From: an uncultured Methanobacterium sp.
GTDB lineage: Archaea; Methanobacteriota; Methanobacteria; Methanobacteriales; Methanobacteriaceae
Direction: 5' to 3'
NCBI RefSeq assembly: GCF_963665055.1
Contig: NZ_OY762015.1
Coordinates: 2,750,501-2,814,500, forward strand
Length of the DNA stretch: 64,000 bases
Shown: positions 18,785 to 30,290 of the stretch, one piece after another
Position numbering within the stretch: the first letter of the stretch is position 1
Layout: each line of letters starts with the position of its first letter
Program-made: the position numbers and the translations under genes
The notes under the pieces: model-generated
The model's database searches: none
Seen by the model: the letters and a program-made list of their open reading frames with translations, nothing else
What the model was told of the DNA's origin: nothing

Positions 18785-19150
18785 TTAGGTAACCCTTGCT
18801 CCTGTTTTGGCGTTGATGTATATTGGATCTAAATAAGTTTTTTGTGGTGAATAGGTCACCACTGGCACTTTCCACACCTGAACATTCTTATAAGTGGTTA
18901 GTGTGGGTGTTTCCAGTGTTGCTCCTGTTCCAACGTACTTACCTGCCAGTTCTTTTGCCTTTGCTGCAGTTATATTAGTTCTAGTGGTATTTGTCTGATT
19001 CTTGTGTTGGTTGGCGGTATTAACACTGCTACTGGTGTTATTAGTTAAGGTGATATTCACCTCTGGTGATGGTTTCAAAAAGAACCATGCTCCTGCGGCT
19101 ACTAAAATTAGGATCACAATCAATATTATGGCTATTAAACTTTTGTTCAA
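18785..19150 (-). CDS. Small membrane-anchored extracytoplasmic protein
   Basis: 121 residues: an N-terminal transmembrane anchor (LIAIILIVILILVAAGAWFF), an Asn/Thr-rich linker (TNNTSSSVNTANQHKNQTNT) and a C-terminal domain NITAAKAKELAGKYVGTGAT followed by VWKVPVVTYSPQKTYLDPIYINAKTGARV. The last part resembles a PepSY-like module (AKELA...G, then a strand ending in INAKTG), which often inhibits peptidases or binds ligands outside the cell. It lies downstream of the flavoprotein gene on the same strand, 140 bp apart. Confidence 0.72.
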   Translation of the reverse strand: MNKSLIAIILIVILILVAAGAWFFLKPSPEVNITLTNNTSSSVNTANQHKNQTNTTRTNITAAKAKELAGKYVGTGATLETPTLTTYKNVQVWKVPVVTYSPQKTYLDPIYINAKTGARVT

Positions 19151-19290
19151 ACGTTCACCTCCTTTAATACTATTATCTTTAAAAATAGTTATTAATTTTC
19201 ACAAACGCTTATTATTTAAAACTTTTTTAGTGAAAGCCATCACCAATCATCTAAAAATTTCGCACTGTTTAGGAGATTACATAGAATCAA

Positions 19291-20385
19291 TCATTCCCTA
19301 TACTGGAAAGACGTGAACTCCGGACAAATACTACCCAGAAACATCCACTGCCTCCTCATGTACTCTATCTCTTCTTTAAGATTACTTTCATAGCGATCCA
19401 GTACTTTAACTGGATTTATGCTGTTTTCAAAATCACATCCAGTATTAATGGCTTCAGCCGCTGCATAACCACTGGCCAGTGCACTGGATATTCCCTCACC
19501 CATTGGGTTTAAAAGGTGGGCAGCATCCCCTGCAAAAAGCACCCTGCCCTTGCCCAGGTTCACCTGGAATTCTGGAGTGATATATGGCATTAAACCCACT
19601 TCTTCCTTTTCAAATGGACTTATCCGTGCGTGGTAATGGGATTTTAGATATGAAACAAATTTAGAATGATAGTGTTTCATGAGGGAAGCATCTTTAACCC
19701 CCACACCCATAATCAGGTAATCATCCTTCACGTTGAACCAGGCATCGTACTGTGAAAATTGCGGATCTAAAAAGGCATGGAAAAGCCCATAATCAAGGTT
19801 AATACTACCTTTACAAAATGTTTGATAGGTGATTATGTGATTTGAGGGTGATTTTAAAATATCCCTTCTTATCCTGCTGGATGCACCATCACAGGCTATC
19901 ACCATCCCGGCCTTCTCATAACTAATTTTGGGGATCCGATTTTTTGAAAACCCGGTATGGTTTCTGGCAGGCATTCTGGCCAAGGTTACCCTGACATGGT
20001 CCTTTTCTTCTTCACAACCAGTGGCTGCAGTCAGTGTTTGGAGGTTGCACCCGGCGCCTTCTGCTTTAAGGCTCATCCAGTGGTCAAATAAATTCCTCCA
20101 GATATTGTAACCTTCACTTTCAAACCGATACTCCTTCCCATGGGCGTCATTAATTATAATTCCATGACTAATCCGAGGATGAGAGAAAACACTCTCTGGT
20201 ATTTTACCAAACTCTTTTTCAATCATCTGGATTGATTTGGGTATGAGAATACCTGAACATGACTTTTCCCGGGGTAAGTCCATTTTTTCGGTTAATAAAA
20301 CTTTGTAACCAGATTCTCCTAATTTTTTAGCAGCTATACAACCAGCAGGTCCTGCTCCGATTACTATGACGTCGTACAAATTCAA
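19291..20385 (-). CDS. FAD-dependent oxidoreductase, geranylgeranyl reductase family
   Basis: 364 residues from a TTG start (AAGGAG two bases upstream). N-terminal Rossmann dinucleotide motif DVIVIGAGPAGCIAAKKLGE, then the PREKSCSGILIPKS segment close to the PYRKPCGGG of geranylgeranyl reductases, and the C-terminal FAD motif GRVLFAGDAAHLLNPMGEGISSALASGY. Archaeal members saturate the isoprenoid chains of membrane lipids or menaquinone-like molecules; other members hydroxylate. Lipid hydrogenation is the most likely role but not proven. Confidence 0.85.
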   Translation of the reverse strand: MNLYDVIVIGAGPAGCIAAKKLGESGYKVLLTEKMDLPREKSCSGILIPKSIQMIEKEFGKIPESVFSHPRISHGIIINDAHGKEYRFESEGYNIWRNLFDHWMSLKAEGAGCNLQTLTAATGCEEEKDHVRVTLARMPARNHTGFSKNRIPKISYEKAGMVIACDGASSRIRRDILKSPSNHIITYQTFCKGSINLDYGLFHAFLDPQFSQYDAWFNVKDDYLIMGVGVKDASLMKHYHSKFVSYLKSHYHARISPFEKEEVGLMPYITPEFQVNLGKGRVLFAGDAAHLLNPMGEGISSALASGYAAAEAINTGCDFENSINPVKVLDRYESNLKEEIEYMRRQWMFLGSICPEFTSFQYRE

Positions 20386-20512
20386 TTTCTCCTTTTTAAA
20401 GATGTTTAATGGGTTATTTTTTGGCCGATTAAGTGATTATCTATATAAATAATCATATTAATAATGGATGAAATAGGAAAATTATTAACTGGAAAAAGGG
20501 GGGGGCTAATAC

Positions 20513-21352
20513 ATGGATCTAAAGGAAATAATAGGAAATTCTCTAAAATATCCCCTTTCAGATTTGAAAAATTTTCTGATCTTGGGAATTATCACTCTAA
20601 TCACAAGTATATCTTCGGTTATCCAATCATTCGGTGTAACAGATTTCATGGTGGTGTGGATTTTACTCTTAATTGGACTGGTGATTGGATTTTTCGTTGA
20701 TGGTTATTTCTTTAAAATTTTAAAGTCTTCCCTGGATGATCTTTCCAAGCCTCCTGTTTTCGGTAATTGGAAAATCATGTTCACCGATGGTTTGAAGGTT
20801 TACCTGGTTAGTGTTGTTTATTGTCTCCCTGCTATCTTAATGATAATATATTTTATACAAGGTTCTTTTGACTATCTCGTAAATTACCTCTCAATGATGG
20901 GTATGGATCTAAACTACTTACTTACTGGTTTATTCGAGTCTAAAATTGGATTAATGTTTATAAATTTCATGTCAGTTTTAGGTGAGTTCCCAATTATGAT
21001 TCCGGAAGGATCAACTGCTTTTATTGGGATTCTGTATATAGTGGCAGCCCCACCTCTATTTTTCATGGCTCTGGTGCACATGGCAAACTACGATGGTGAT
21101 TTAAGAACAGCATTCCGGTTCAATGAAATAATAAATGAAATTGGTGAGATAGGATGGGGCAAACTCATCATCTGGTATGTTACAATGGTAATTATCTTTT
21201 TTGCCCTACTTACAGTGTTAAACCTGGTCAATTTCATTTTTCCAGCTAATCCGGTTAGTTTTAACGTGTTCAGCGTATTATACTCATTCCTTGTTGCTTA
21301 TTCAGTTATGTTTTTTGCCCGATCATCGGCCTTACTCTACATTTCTGAATAA
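20513..21352 (+). CDS. DUF4013-family membrane protein
   Basis: 279 residues with about six transmembrane segments. It begins MDLKEIIGNSLKYPLSDLKN, the typical start of the DUF4013 family, common and often multi-copy in Methanobacteriales. The C-terminal segment FFARSSALLYISE is also typical. A strong G-rich SD (GGGGGG) precedes the ATG. Function unknown; no partner gene in the same orientation. Confidence 0.82.
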   Translation: MDLKEIIGNSLKYPLSDLKNFLILGIITLITSISSVIQSFGVTDFMVVWILLLIGLVIGFFVDGYFFKILKSSLDDLSKPPVFGNWKIMFTDGLKVYLVSVVYCLPAILMIIYFIQGSFDYLVNYLSMMGMDLNYLLTGLFESKIGLMFINFMSVLGEFPIMIPEGSTAFIGILYIVAAPPLFFMALVHMANYDGDLRTAFRFNEIINEIGEIGWGKLIIWYVTMVIIFFALLTVLNLVNFIFPANPVSFNVFSVLYSFLVAYSVMFFARSSALLYISE

Positions 21353-21429
21353 AAACCTCTAAACAAAAAATTAACTTTTTTAACCATAAATCCATTTTTT
21401 TAACCATAAATAAATGGTTTTTTCAACAT

Positions 21430-22719
21430 TCACCCTTTTTTGTAATTATTTTTTCCAGATATTGTATCTTTAGAATAAAGTAAATGCTCCAGGAAAAGTA
21501 CAAAAAGGGTTCCCATCACAAAACCATTGCCCAGAACTGGCCTTAAAATAGCAGGCAACTGTGATGCAACTTCTGAGGGTAAAAATGCAATGGAAGTACC
21601 GAGAATCAATGGTAACCCAATGATCATTCCATGGTCAACTGTTTTAATTCCATCTTTTTCCACCACCAGGAGTAGGGAAGCACCAATCTGGGCGGTGAGG
21701 ATATACATGAAAATAACACCAATTACCGGGGAAGGAATACTACTCATAATACCTATGGCCATGGGAGATAATGAAAGTATTATCAGGCCAATGGCAGCGG
21801 GAATGAAGGTGTAACGGGATGCTACTCCTGTGGCAGCTATCAAACCTGGGCTGATGGAATAGTTCACAGAACCCATTACTCCCATAATGCCTGAAAATAC
21901 ATTGCCTAACCCAGTGATGGTTATACCATTTTTAACCCTTTTTTCCATTTCATCAGCATTTAATATGGTTCCTACAGATTCAATGGATGCCAGATCATTC
22001 ACTGCCAGAGCTAAAAAACTAACCAGAAATGCAGCAAGAACTCCTACATCAGGGAGTGCCAGGGACCCAGTTAAAGAATGAGGTAAACCCACCAGGGCCA
22101 GGTTCATATCTGTAGAACCTGTAAAACCAAATATGAGGTAATAAACCAGGGTGCCAATAAAGAGGGCAGATAAGGTTAAAGTTGACTTCCAGATTCCTTT
22201 TAATAATGCATGGGCTGCTAAAAGCACCACCACAAACCCCAGAGAAAACAGAAAGTTATTGATGCCAGATACTGGGCCATTGGCACTTATCAGACTGATT
22301 ATGGTGGGAAGAAGAGTGAAAGAGATGAGCATGAGAATAACAATAATAACCCTTGGAGTGAACAGTTTTTTCAAATATTTAAAAAGACCACTGGCCGCTA
22401 AAATGGCCAGTACTAAACCTCCAATCAGCACTGAAGAATTAATAGCTCCCATTCCCTGATGAGAGCTGGTTAAAATTGCAACCAGAATCACCGCTGCAGG
22501 ACCCATAATCAGGGGGAGTTTGTGGCCCCTGAAAATCTGCAATAGAATCAAAAATCCCAGAACCAGAAATAGTTTCTGGATATAGGAGATGTAATCCCCA
22601 TCCATCACACCAACAACTTTTCCCATAATCAGTATGAAAGGAATAGTCACTGCCAACCATTGCAGGCCGAAAATAATCATATCTGAAAGTTTAGGCTTGT
22701 CATCCAGTTCATATCGCAT
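21430..22719 (-). CDS. NCS2-family nucleobase permease (xanthine/uracil type)
   Basis: 429 residues, 12-14 transmembrane segments, of the uracil-xanthine permease family. Signatures include FGLQWLAVTIPFI near the start, the substrate segment LALAVNDLASIESVGTILNA and TITGLGNVFSGIMGVMGSVNYSISPG. The segment in which bacterial members carry a Glu for proton-coupled base uptake reads NDLASIESVG here. Transport of a purine or pyrimidine is likely; the base is not determinable. An SD (AAGGACG) precedes the ATG. Confidence 0.88.
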   Translation of the reverse strand: MRYELDDKPKLSDMIIFGLQWLAVTIPFILIMGKVVGVMDGDYISYIQKLFLVLGFLILLQIFRGHKLPLIMGPAAVILVAILTSSHQGMGAINSSVLIGGLVLAILAASGLFKYLKKLFTPRVIIVILMLISFTLLPTIISLISANGPVSGINNFLFSLGFVVVLLAAHALLKGIWKSTLTLSALFIGTLVYYLIFGFTGSTDMNLALVGLPHSLTGSLALPDVGVLAAFLVSFLALAVNDLASIESVGTILNADEMEKRVKNGITITGLGNVFSGIMGVMGSVNYSISPGLIAATGVASRYTFIPAAIGLIILSLSPMAIGIMSSIPSPVIGVIFMYILTAQIGASLLLVVEKDGIKTVDHGMIIGLPLILGTSIAFLPSEVASQLPAILRPVLGNGFVMGTLFVLFLEHLLYSKDTISGKNNYKKG

Positions 22720-23134
22720 TTTTATCGTCCTTTATAAGATAAATGGGTAATTATTGATACAGATGTTACCTTATTCTTTAAGATATAAAAAAGTACACTC
22801 AATAAAAACATACTTTTCTTTAATGTGGGGGTTTTAAAATTCTGGTTTGGATATTAAGTTGAGTAATTGGAAGAATCATTTCAAAGCAAAACTCATATCA
22901 AAACTCATATAAATTATTTTTATCTGGGCCGACCACAAAGATATATATCTGTATCAACAACTTAATAATGTTAAATCTAATTTTACCTATTCCAGTTAAA
23001 TAATTGATAATAACTCCTCTTATCTTAATTATATCTTTAATTGGAGTTAAAATAGTTTAAAGGGTTAATTAGGGTTTTTAAAATCTTAGAACCTCTTAGT
23101 CGAATGTTTTTAGAGTATTAAAAAGGAGAAAAAG
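22720..23134. other. 415-bp divergent gap upstream of NCS2 and MATE genes
   Basis: Shared promoter region. An inverted GGTAA/TTACC pair (22746-22750 and 22766-22770) lies about 30 bp before the permease start, and a direct repeat CAAAACTCATAT occurs twice near 22887-22910. Either could be a regulator site; no more can be said. Confidence 0.35.
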
Positions 23135-24517
<1,383 letters not shown>

Positions 24518-24536
24518 GACGAGTTTTTAAAAAAAG

Positions 24537-24571
24537 AATGAATATTAACTTAAAATTAATATTCATTTTTA
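24537..24571 (+). terminator. Stem-loop terminator after the MATE gene
   Basis: A perfect 12-bp stem AATGAATATTAA / TTAATATTCATT (24537-24548 and 24556-24567) with a 7-base loop, followed by TTTA. It lies 20 bp after the MATE stop. Confidence 0.6.
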
Positions 24572-24659
24572 GTCAATATCTTTTTTTTATTGTAGTGCCA
24601 TTATTTGTCCAGTTACCAGCAACCAAAAATGCCTATTCATTCTTTAGTCTTGTATTAGT

Positions 24660-25196
24660 CTATTTTAACACTTTTGTACTATTAAAAACCATATCTGCAA
24701 CTTTTTGAGCTGCTGGTTCTGTTTCTCCATATCCGATTACTTGTATAAAATATATATTATCTCCTTGGAAAAAATACGCATCATAATATAAATAACTTTG
24801 ATTCAGATCGTGGGCTTTATGAACAATTTCCCATATATCTACACCGTTAGGGTTTGTAAATTCTGATGAATATACAAAATCATCTCCAGTATCTCTAAAA
24901 TATTTTTCAAAGATTGTACCTAATGTTTTGATATCAGAACCATTTTTTGGATTTTTATCTACAATTATAGCAACTTGGGTTGTATTACTATTCAGATTAT
25001 CCAAATTTTGCCACCAGATTGGATTATTGAACAATTCTGGTACTTGAGATGTGTTTTGGAAGTTTGCTGTGTATTGAAAACTAATATTTCCGTTATTGTA
25101 AGTTTTTGGTGTATTTATATAGCTGTAAAAACCTGAAATTATTACAATAATTAAAAATAACAAAAAAATTCCAAAATAAAGAGTTTTTCGTTCCAT
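24660..25196 (-). CDS. Membrane-anchored PsbP-like protein
   Basis: 178 residues: an N-terminal transmembrane anchor (YFGIFLLFLIIVIISGFYSY), then an extracytoplasmic domain NTPKTYNNGNISFQYTANFQ through YLYYDAYFFQGDNIYFIQVIGYGETEPAAQKVADMVFNSTKVL. The pattern of a short strand YNNGNISFQYP-like start, and an ending that compares a time-dependent increase, is close to PsbP-like domains found in several Methanobacteriaceae proteins. Function unknown. Confidence 0.65.
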   Translation of the reverse strand: MERKTLYFGIFLLFLIIVIISGFYSYINTPKTYNNGNISFQYTANFQNTSQVPELFNNPIWWQNLDNLNSNTTQVAIIVDKNPKNGSDIKTLGTIFEKYFRDTGDDFVYSSEFTNPNGVDIWEIVHKAHDLNQSYLYYDAYFFQGDNIYFIQVIGYGETEPAAQKVADMVFNSTKVLK

Positions 25197-25405
25197 ATTA
25201 AAATCACCTTTTGAATATATTTTTTTTATATTATTCGCAACCTTAAATATATTATGATTATAGAATTTATGGGGAGGATGGCAATGTTTTTAGTTTCGAT
25301 AAATCCAATTTAGTGCCCCAAATAGATCATAAGATTCAAAAAATATCTTAAAAAGAGTAATAGAATAAATAATGGTTGTTTTTGGTATGATAAGTATTTT
25401 GGTCC

Positions 25406-26011
25406 TTAAAAATCTTTAGGAAAATCTCCAGAAAAAGGATCCCAACTGGAATCTTCATGCCAGCTGTACTCAATCTGAATACTCTGCTCTTTAGCCACAT
25501 CATAACCCAATAAATCTGCAACAAATCCCAGGGCCATATCCATTCCAGCGCTTACCCCTGAACTGGTATAAATATTGCCATCTCTGACCCAACGAGCTTT
25601 ATGAACCCAGTTCACCTTTGGAAATTGTTGGGTCCATTTGAATACTCTTTTATTGGTGGTGGCATTTTTACCATCTAAAAAACCTGTTTTAGCCAGGAGT
25701 ATGGAGCCAGTGCAGATGGTTAAAACGTATTCTGCATCAATGGATAAAGTTTTAAGACGTTCCAAGAAAACTTCGTCATCCACCAATTTCCTGGTGCCCA
25801 ATCCACCTGGAATCATTAAAATATAATTCTCTAGAATAGAGGATAATTTTTTAGTGTGAACTGGTACATCCTGGCTGCTTTTAATGATTCCTCCATTAAG
25901 AGAATAAAAATTTAGGTGAAAATCTTCCTCAAGTCTTCCCAGGATTTCAACCGGGCCGAAAACATCCAGGGTTTCAAAATCATCAAACAGGATGGTTACT
26001 ATTTCGCGCAT
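25406..26011 (-). CDS. DJ-1/PfpI-superfamily protein
   Basis: About 201 residues from the ATG at 26011 (MREIVTILFDDFETLDVFGP), with GGAG about 11 bases upstream; a TTG 15 bases further up is an alternative. The nucleophile elbow is seen as VLTICTGSILLAKTGFLDGK, with Cys in the T-I-C-T-G turn. Further family marks are IPGGLGTRKLVDD and TSSGVSAGMDMALGFVADLLG. This matches the isocyanide hydratase/AraC-ligand branch, used for stress defence or hydrolysis of small ligands. Activity not determinable. Confidence 0.87.
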   Translation of the reverse strand: MREIVTILFDDFETLDVFGPVEILGRLEEDFHLNFYSLNGGIIKSSQDVPVHTKKLSSILENYILMIPGGLGTRKLVDDEVFLERLKTLSIDAEYVLTICTGSILLAKTGFLDGKNATTNKRVFKWTQQFPKVNWVHKARWVRDGNIYTSSGVSAGMDMALGFVADLLGYDVAKEQSIQIEYSWHEDSSWDPFSGDFPKDF

Positions 26012-26164
26012 GTGGAGTCTCTCCAATTGGTTAATAGTTTAGATTAATCTCTATTAAATTAATTTCCTAGTAGGTTAATCTCATGTTATACTCCCTCCCT
26101 GATCCAAATAAAAATTTACTAATGTGGTGGTTGGGAAATATATAATTGATAAGGGGGGTTCTAA

Positions 26165-27964
26165 TTGAAGTTAAGTTTGGATGAACCAAATACCAAATCT
26201 AAACCTTTGATTATGGTTATCTTAGTAGCCCTGGCTTGCATTTTAACCTATTATTTTCACTTTATTCTAAGAACAGACATTGTATTCTCTCAATTTTATT
26301 ATATTCCAGTTATTATTTCTGCATTATGGTGGAAGAGGAAGGGAATATGGGTGGCTTTCTTCCTGGCGTTTGTTCTTATTTTTTCTGAGTTAATAAGCCC
26401 CATTGATCCATTAATTATACAACTTTATAGGGTAATGATATTATTTTCAGTAAGTATAATTATCATTTTCATAAGTGAAAGAATTGAAAAATCCCAGATT
26501 GAACTGGCTGAAAGTGAAGAAAAATACCGTAACATAGTAGAAACAACACATGAAGGTGTTTTAACTGGGGATATAGATGGAACTATCCTGTATGTTAACC
26601 AGCGGATGTGTGATTTGTTTGGGTATAAAAAAGAAGAGGTACTGAACCATAATATTTTTGAATTCGTGGATGAGAATAAGAGGAATATTTTTGTTGAAGT
26701 CAGAAAAAAAGTCTTAAAAGGTGAAAAGGTTACTTTTACCCCGGAATTCCGTAGGAAAGATGGTTCCATTTTGTGGACACTGGCCCAGGCGTCCCCCTTA
26801 TATGATGGGCAGGGAAACCAAATATCCAATCTTTTCATGCACAGTGACATCACCGAACTTAAGAAAACTCAAGAAGCCCTGGAAGACTCACATTCTCAAT
26901 TGGAAAAAAAAGTAGAACAACGAACCCGAGAATTAACCGAAAGTGAAGAAAAGTACAGAACTCTTTTTGATAAAGACCCTGATTATAACTTGCTCATAAA
27001 TGTGGATGGTGTAATAGTTGAAATAAATAAAGCATTAACTAATCTGCTTGGTTTATCTAAAAATGAGTTAGTTGGTAAGAATTTTACAGAATTGGGAAAA
27101 ATGGAGCCAGAAGATATATCCTTTATTTTAGGAAAATTATCTCTTCTATTGGATGGGAATGTTATAGAACCCTTCGAAATTAGATTTAAAGATAAAAATA
27201 ATGATATTCATTGGGGTTTGATACATATAACCCCTATTATGGATAATGGAAAGATCAGCTACGTTTTAGTGATTGCAACGGATATTACTAGGCAGAAAAG
27301 TGCTGAAAACGAAATTAAAACATCTTTGGGGGAAAAGGAGGCACTGTTAAGGGAAATTCATCACAGGGTAAACAACAATATGCAGATCATCTCCAGTTTA
27401 CTGAACCTTCAAAAGGAGTATGTAAGTGAAGATGAGACAAGGGATGTTCTTCAGGACAGTCAAAGTAGGGTTAAATCCATGGCCATGGTCCATGAAAAAC
27501 TGTACCTGTCCGGTGATCTGAGCCACATTAACTTTAAACAGTACACTGAAAAACTGGTTTCAGACATATTTTACACCTATGAATCACAAATTGATAGAAT
27601 CAGGCCTATTTTTAACCTGGAAAACGTTGAACTTAACATGGAAACAGCCATACCTTTAGGTCTCATAATTAACGAACTGGTGGCCAACAGTCTTAAATTT
27701 GCATTTCCAAATAATAAGAAAGGTTCAATTACAGTTGAAATGAAAACTAAAAATGGTGAATATGCATTGATAGTTTCTGATGATGGGATAGGTTTCCCTG
27801 CAGATATTGATTTTAAGAAAACTAACTCATTAGGCTTGAAAATGGTTAACAATTTGGTAAATCAACTTGATGGTGAAATAACCCTGGACCGGAGCCATGG
27901 AACAGAATATAAGATCACCTTCAAAGAGTTAAATTACAAAAAACGGCTGGATTTAAAACAATAA
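26165..27964 (+). CDS. Membrane sensor histidine kinase (PAS-PAS-HisKA_2)
   Basis: 599 residues from TTG (SD GGGGGG, 6 bases upstream). Residues 15-105 hold about four transmembrane segments of a MASE-like sensory region; then two PAS domains (about 118-238 and 265-380: NIVETTHEGVLTGDIDGTILYVNQRM; LFDKDPDYNLLINVDGVI), a coiled-coil link, and the kinase: H box LREIHHRVNNNMQIISSLLNLQ, N box NELVANSLKFAF, G boxes DDGIGF and SLGLKMVNNL. All kinase motifs are intact. It autophosphorylates the H-box His; no response regulator is adjacent. Confidence 0.95.
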   Translation: MKLSLDEPNTKSKPLIMVILVALACILTYYFHFILRTDIVFSQFYYIPVIISALWWKRKGIWVAFFLAFVLIFSELISPIDPLIIQLYRVMILFSVSIIIIFISERIEKSQIELAESEEKYRNIVETTHEGVLTGDIDGTILYVNQRMCDLFGYKKEEVLNHNIFEFVDENKRNIFVEVRKKVLKGEKVTFTPEFRRKDGSILWTLAQASPLYDGQGNQISNLFMHSDITELKKTQEALEDSHSQLEKKVEQRTRELTESEEKYRTLFDKDPDYNLLINVDGVIVEINKALTNLLGLSKNELVGKNFTELGKMEPEDISFILGKLSLLLDGNVIEPFEIRFKDKNNDIHWGLIHITPIMDNGKISYVLVIATDITRQKSAENEIKTSLGEKEALLREIHHRVNNNMQIISSLLNLQKEYVSEDETRDVLQDSQSRVKSMAMVHEKLYLSGDLSHINFKQYTEKLVSDIFYTYESQIDRIRPIFNLENVELNMETAIPLGLIINELVANSLKFAFPNNKKGSITVEMKTKNGEYALIVSDDGIGFPADIDFKKTNSLGLKMVNNLVNQLDGEITLDRSHGTEYKITFKELNYKKRLDLKQ

Positions 27965-28108
27965 GGTTGAATAAATTTTTTTCTTCATTAAAACGGTTTT
28001 TTAGGATGTTCTGAAAAATTATCGTGGTAGTTATCATTCTTGCATATTTTTCATTATCCGCCTCATTTTTCCTTATTCTCCATTATTTTCCCACATTTTC
28101 CCATATTC

Positions 28109-28789
28109 TTACTTTATTATTTTCAGCATTAAATTCCCACCTTTTTGGAATTCATAGTTAACCCTCAATGTTTCCACATCATAACCCTTTCGAGAAAACC
28201 GATCAATAACCGGGTTAAGATAGGGGGATGTTATGGCATTCATATCTAATAACGGGAAGATTCTAACTTCTTTTGACACTCTTAACATTTCATCAATGGA
28301 TTTTAAATGAAATTCCAATGAAAGGTTTTCGGTATATAAAAATAGGAAATGAGAAGACAGGGATAAATCGAATTCATCAGATTTAAATGGTAAAAAAGGT
28401 AATTCTGCTGGTATGTACCGTTTAGCATGTTTGCCTCCTTCATAATCTGATAGAAATTCTTTCATGGATTCCATTCGTATTTTAAACAGTTCCTCCACAC
28501 TTCCAATTCCAGACCAAACAAATTTGTCCTGGTTCTTTTTAGTTTGAGCCATGACTATCTTACTAGTTTCATCTATCCTGTTTTCAATTTCAGTTCTGCT
28601 TAACCTATAAACTGGATCAATAGAAACTACGGTTTTTCCTTTCTGGTTCATAGAACTATTAAAACTGGCAGGTCCATCCCCACAACTTAAGATTGATTTA
28701 TTCAAGTCAGAGGGGGTTAAATCGAACATGTCAATATATTCGAGGTAAGATCGCCCCCATGGAACCACTGATTCATATTTAAATCCCAT
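28109..28789 (-). CDS. Class I SAM methyltransferase-like protein
   Basis: 226 residues. The glycine motif is present as SILSCGDGPASFNSSMNQKG followed by VSIDP, the acidic residue that contacts ribose; then FLPFKSDEFDLSLSSHFLFLY replaces the usual post-I motif. The first motif differs from the common D-x-G-x-G (SCGDGPAS), which is seen in a less-studied branch. An SD AGGAGA precedes the ATG. No neighbours with an obvious link. Substrate unknown. Confidence 0.78.
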   Translation of the reverse strand: MGFKYESVVPWGRSYLEYIDMFDLTPSDLNKSILSCGDGPASFNSSMNQKGKTVVSIDPVYRLSRTEIENRIDETSKIVMAQTKKNQDKFVWSGIGSVEELFKIRMESMKEFLSDYEGGKHAKRYIPAELPFLPFKSDEFDLSLSSHFLFLYTENLSLEFHLKSIDEMLRVSKEVRIFPLLDMNAITSPYLNPVIDRFSRKGYDVETLRVNYEFQKGGNLMLKIIK

Positions 28790-28991
28790 TCTTAATTCTC
28801 CTTATTTTAATAATCCTACACCGTGAATAAGCAGGTGATTTGATTTTAATATCTTATTAATTGGTAAGTTATGGTACTATTTAATACTTTGTAGTACAAT
28901 TATATACATTAAAACTAGTTATGGATTATAAAAGAAGAAGAAATGGAAAAAAGAAATGGGAATAAATTACTGTTTTCTAACTGAATTATTT

Positions 28992-30230
28992 CTAATTACC
29001 TGATCTCCTGGAAAATCTGGAGCTAAGTGATATGAATGCATCAAACAGGGGCACTAGAACGGCCTTGCCAATTTTCACCCGGTAGCTGAATCCCACTCCT
29101 CCCAGTTCCTTGGAAACATCATCTAAAAGGGTTGGAATTTCCAGTTTCTGGGGGCAGGCCCTTACACACTTCCCACAACCATTACAGAGTCCTGCATGGG
29201 ATTCGTTCCCGCTGAAAACACCACCCAATCTTGTCAGGTAAGTGAATGAGGTTCCTCTGGTTTTGAACATGTACTTGTGGTTGTAGATCTCAAAACATGT
29301 AGGAATATCCACTCCCCGTGGGCAGGGCATACAGTAACCGCAGGATGTACAGTTGATCTTCATAAAATTATGGTAAACCTGTTTAACCTCATCGTAAAGT
29401 TTTAATTCATCTTCACTGAGACTGCCGGGTATGGTTTCTTCTGCCACCTTGATATTCTCTTTAACCTGGTCCAATTCACCCATCCCGGAGACCACACAGG
29501 TTACTTCCGGATGATTTAAGACCCATCTTAAAGCCCAATCTGCAGGGTTCCGTTGAACCGGTGCAGCATCCCATATTTTCTGGGCTTTTTCTGGCACATC
29601 AGCCAGGATACCTCCCTTCAATGGTTCCATGATAAACACACTGATCCCCTGGGAGTGTGCGTACTGCACACCTTCGGTTCCAGCCTGGGTTTTCTCATCC
29701 AGATAATTGTACTGGATCAAACAGGCATCCCATGGGTAAGCATCCACAATATCCTTAAAGGCATCACCATTATCGTGGAATGAGAATCCGATGTTATTGA
29801 TCTTCCCATCTTGTTTGGCTTTTTCTAAAAATTCCAAGACACCCAGGTCTTTAAGTCTTTCGAAGCTACCTTTCCCCAGGCTGTGAATCAGGTAATAGTC
29901 AATGTAGTCTGTCTGCAGTTTGTCCAGCTGGGTTTCCAGGAACTTTTCCATGTCCTCATATTTTTTTATTGACCAAGAAGGCATTTTGGTACATAGTTTA
30001 ACCTTTTCCCTGTACTCATTTTGGAGGATTTCCCCTAAAAATGATTCACTGGCTCCGCCATGGTAGGGGTAGGCGGTGTCAATGAAGTTCACCCCATGAT
30101 CTATTGCGTAATATATCTGTTCTTTTGCTTTTTCATTGTCAATCCTCCCGTTTTTGGTAGGTAGGCGCATGGCTCCAAAGCCCAGTGCTGATATTTCATC
30201 ACCATTTTTCTTATTTTTCCTGTACTGCAT
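28992..30230 (-). CDS. Aldo/keto reductase with two C-terminal [4Fe-4S] motifs
   Basis: About 412 residues from the ATG at 30230, which follows GAGGT; an upstream Met would add 20 non-conserved residues. Residues 1-290 form the AKR barrel: LGFGAMRLPTKNGRID, DTAYPYHGGASE, KMPSW and YLIHSLGKGS carry the catalytic Asp, Tyr, Lys and His. The C-terminus has CTSCGYCMPCPRGVDIPTC and CNGCGKCVRACPQKL, a dicluster ferredoxin-type tail. This combination is an anaerobe-specific AKR class. A TetR gene upstream (60 bp) is on the same strand and probably controls it. Confidence 0.93.
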   Translation of the reverse strand: MQYRKNKKNGDEISALGFGAMRLPTKNGRIDNEKAKEQIYYAIDHGVNFIDTAYPYHGGASESFLGEILQNEYREKVKLCTKMPSWSIKKYEDMEKFLETQLDKLQTDYIDYYLIHSLGKGSFERLKDLGVLEFLEKAKQDGKINNIGFSFHDNGDAFKDIVDAYPWDACLIQYNYLDEKTQAGTEGVQYAHSQGISVFIMEPLKGGILADVPEKAQKIWDAAPVQRNPADWALRWVLNHPEVTCVVSGMGELDQVKENIKVAEETIPGSLSEDELKLYDEVKQVYHNFMKINCTSCGYCMPCPRGVDIPTCFEIYNHKYMFKTRGTSFTYLTRLGGVFSGNESHAGLCNGCGKCVRACPQKLEIPTLLDDVSKELGGVGFSYRVKIGKAVLVPLFDAFISLSSRFSRRSGN

Positions 30231-30290
30231 GGTTAATACCTCGTTATAGATTGACCTGTCAGTCGAATAGTTACACATAAAAATATACAC

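Noticed and set aside
18624..18875. An 83-codon minus-strand frame overlapping the small membrane protein
   Set aside because: It runs through the 30-bp repeats and overlaps a better supported gene with a membrane anchor.
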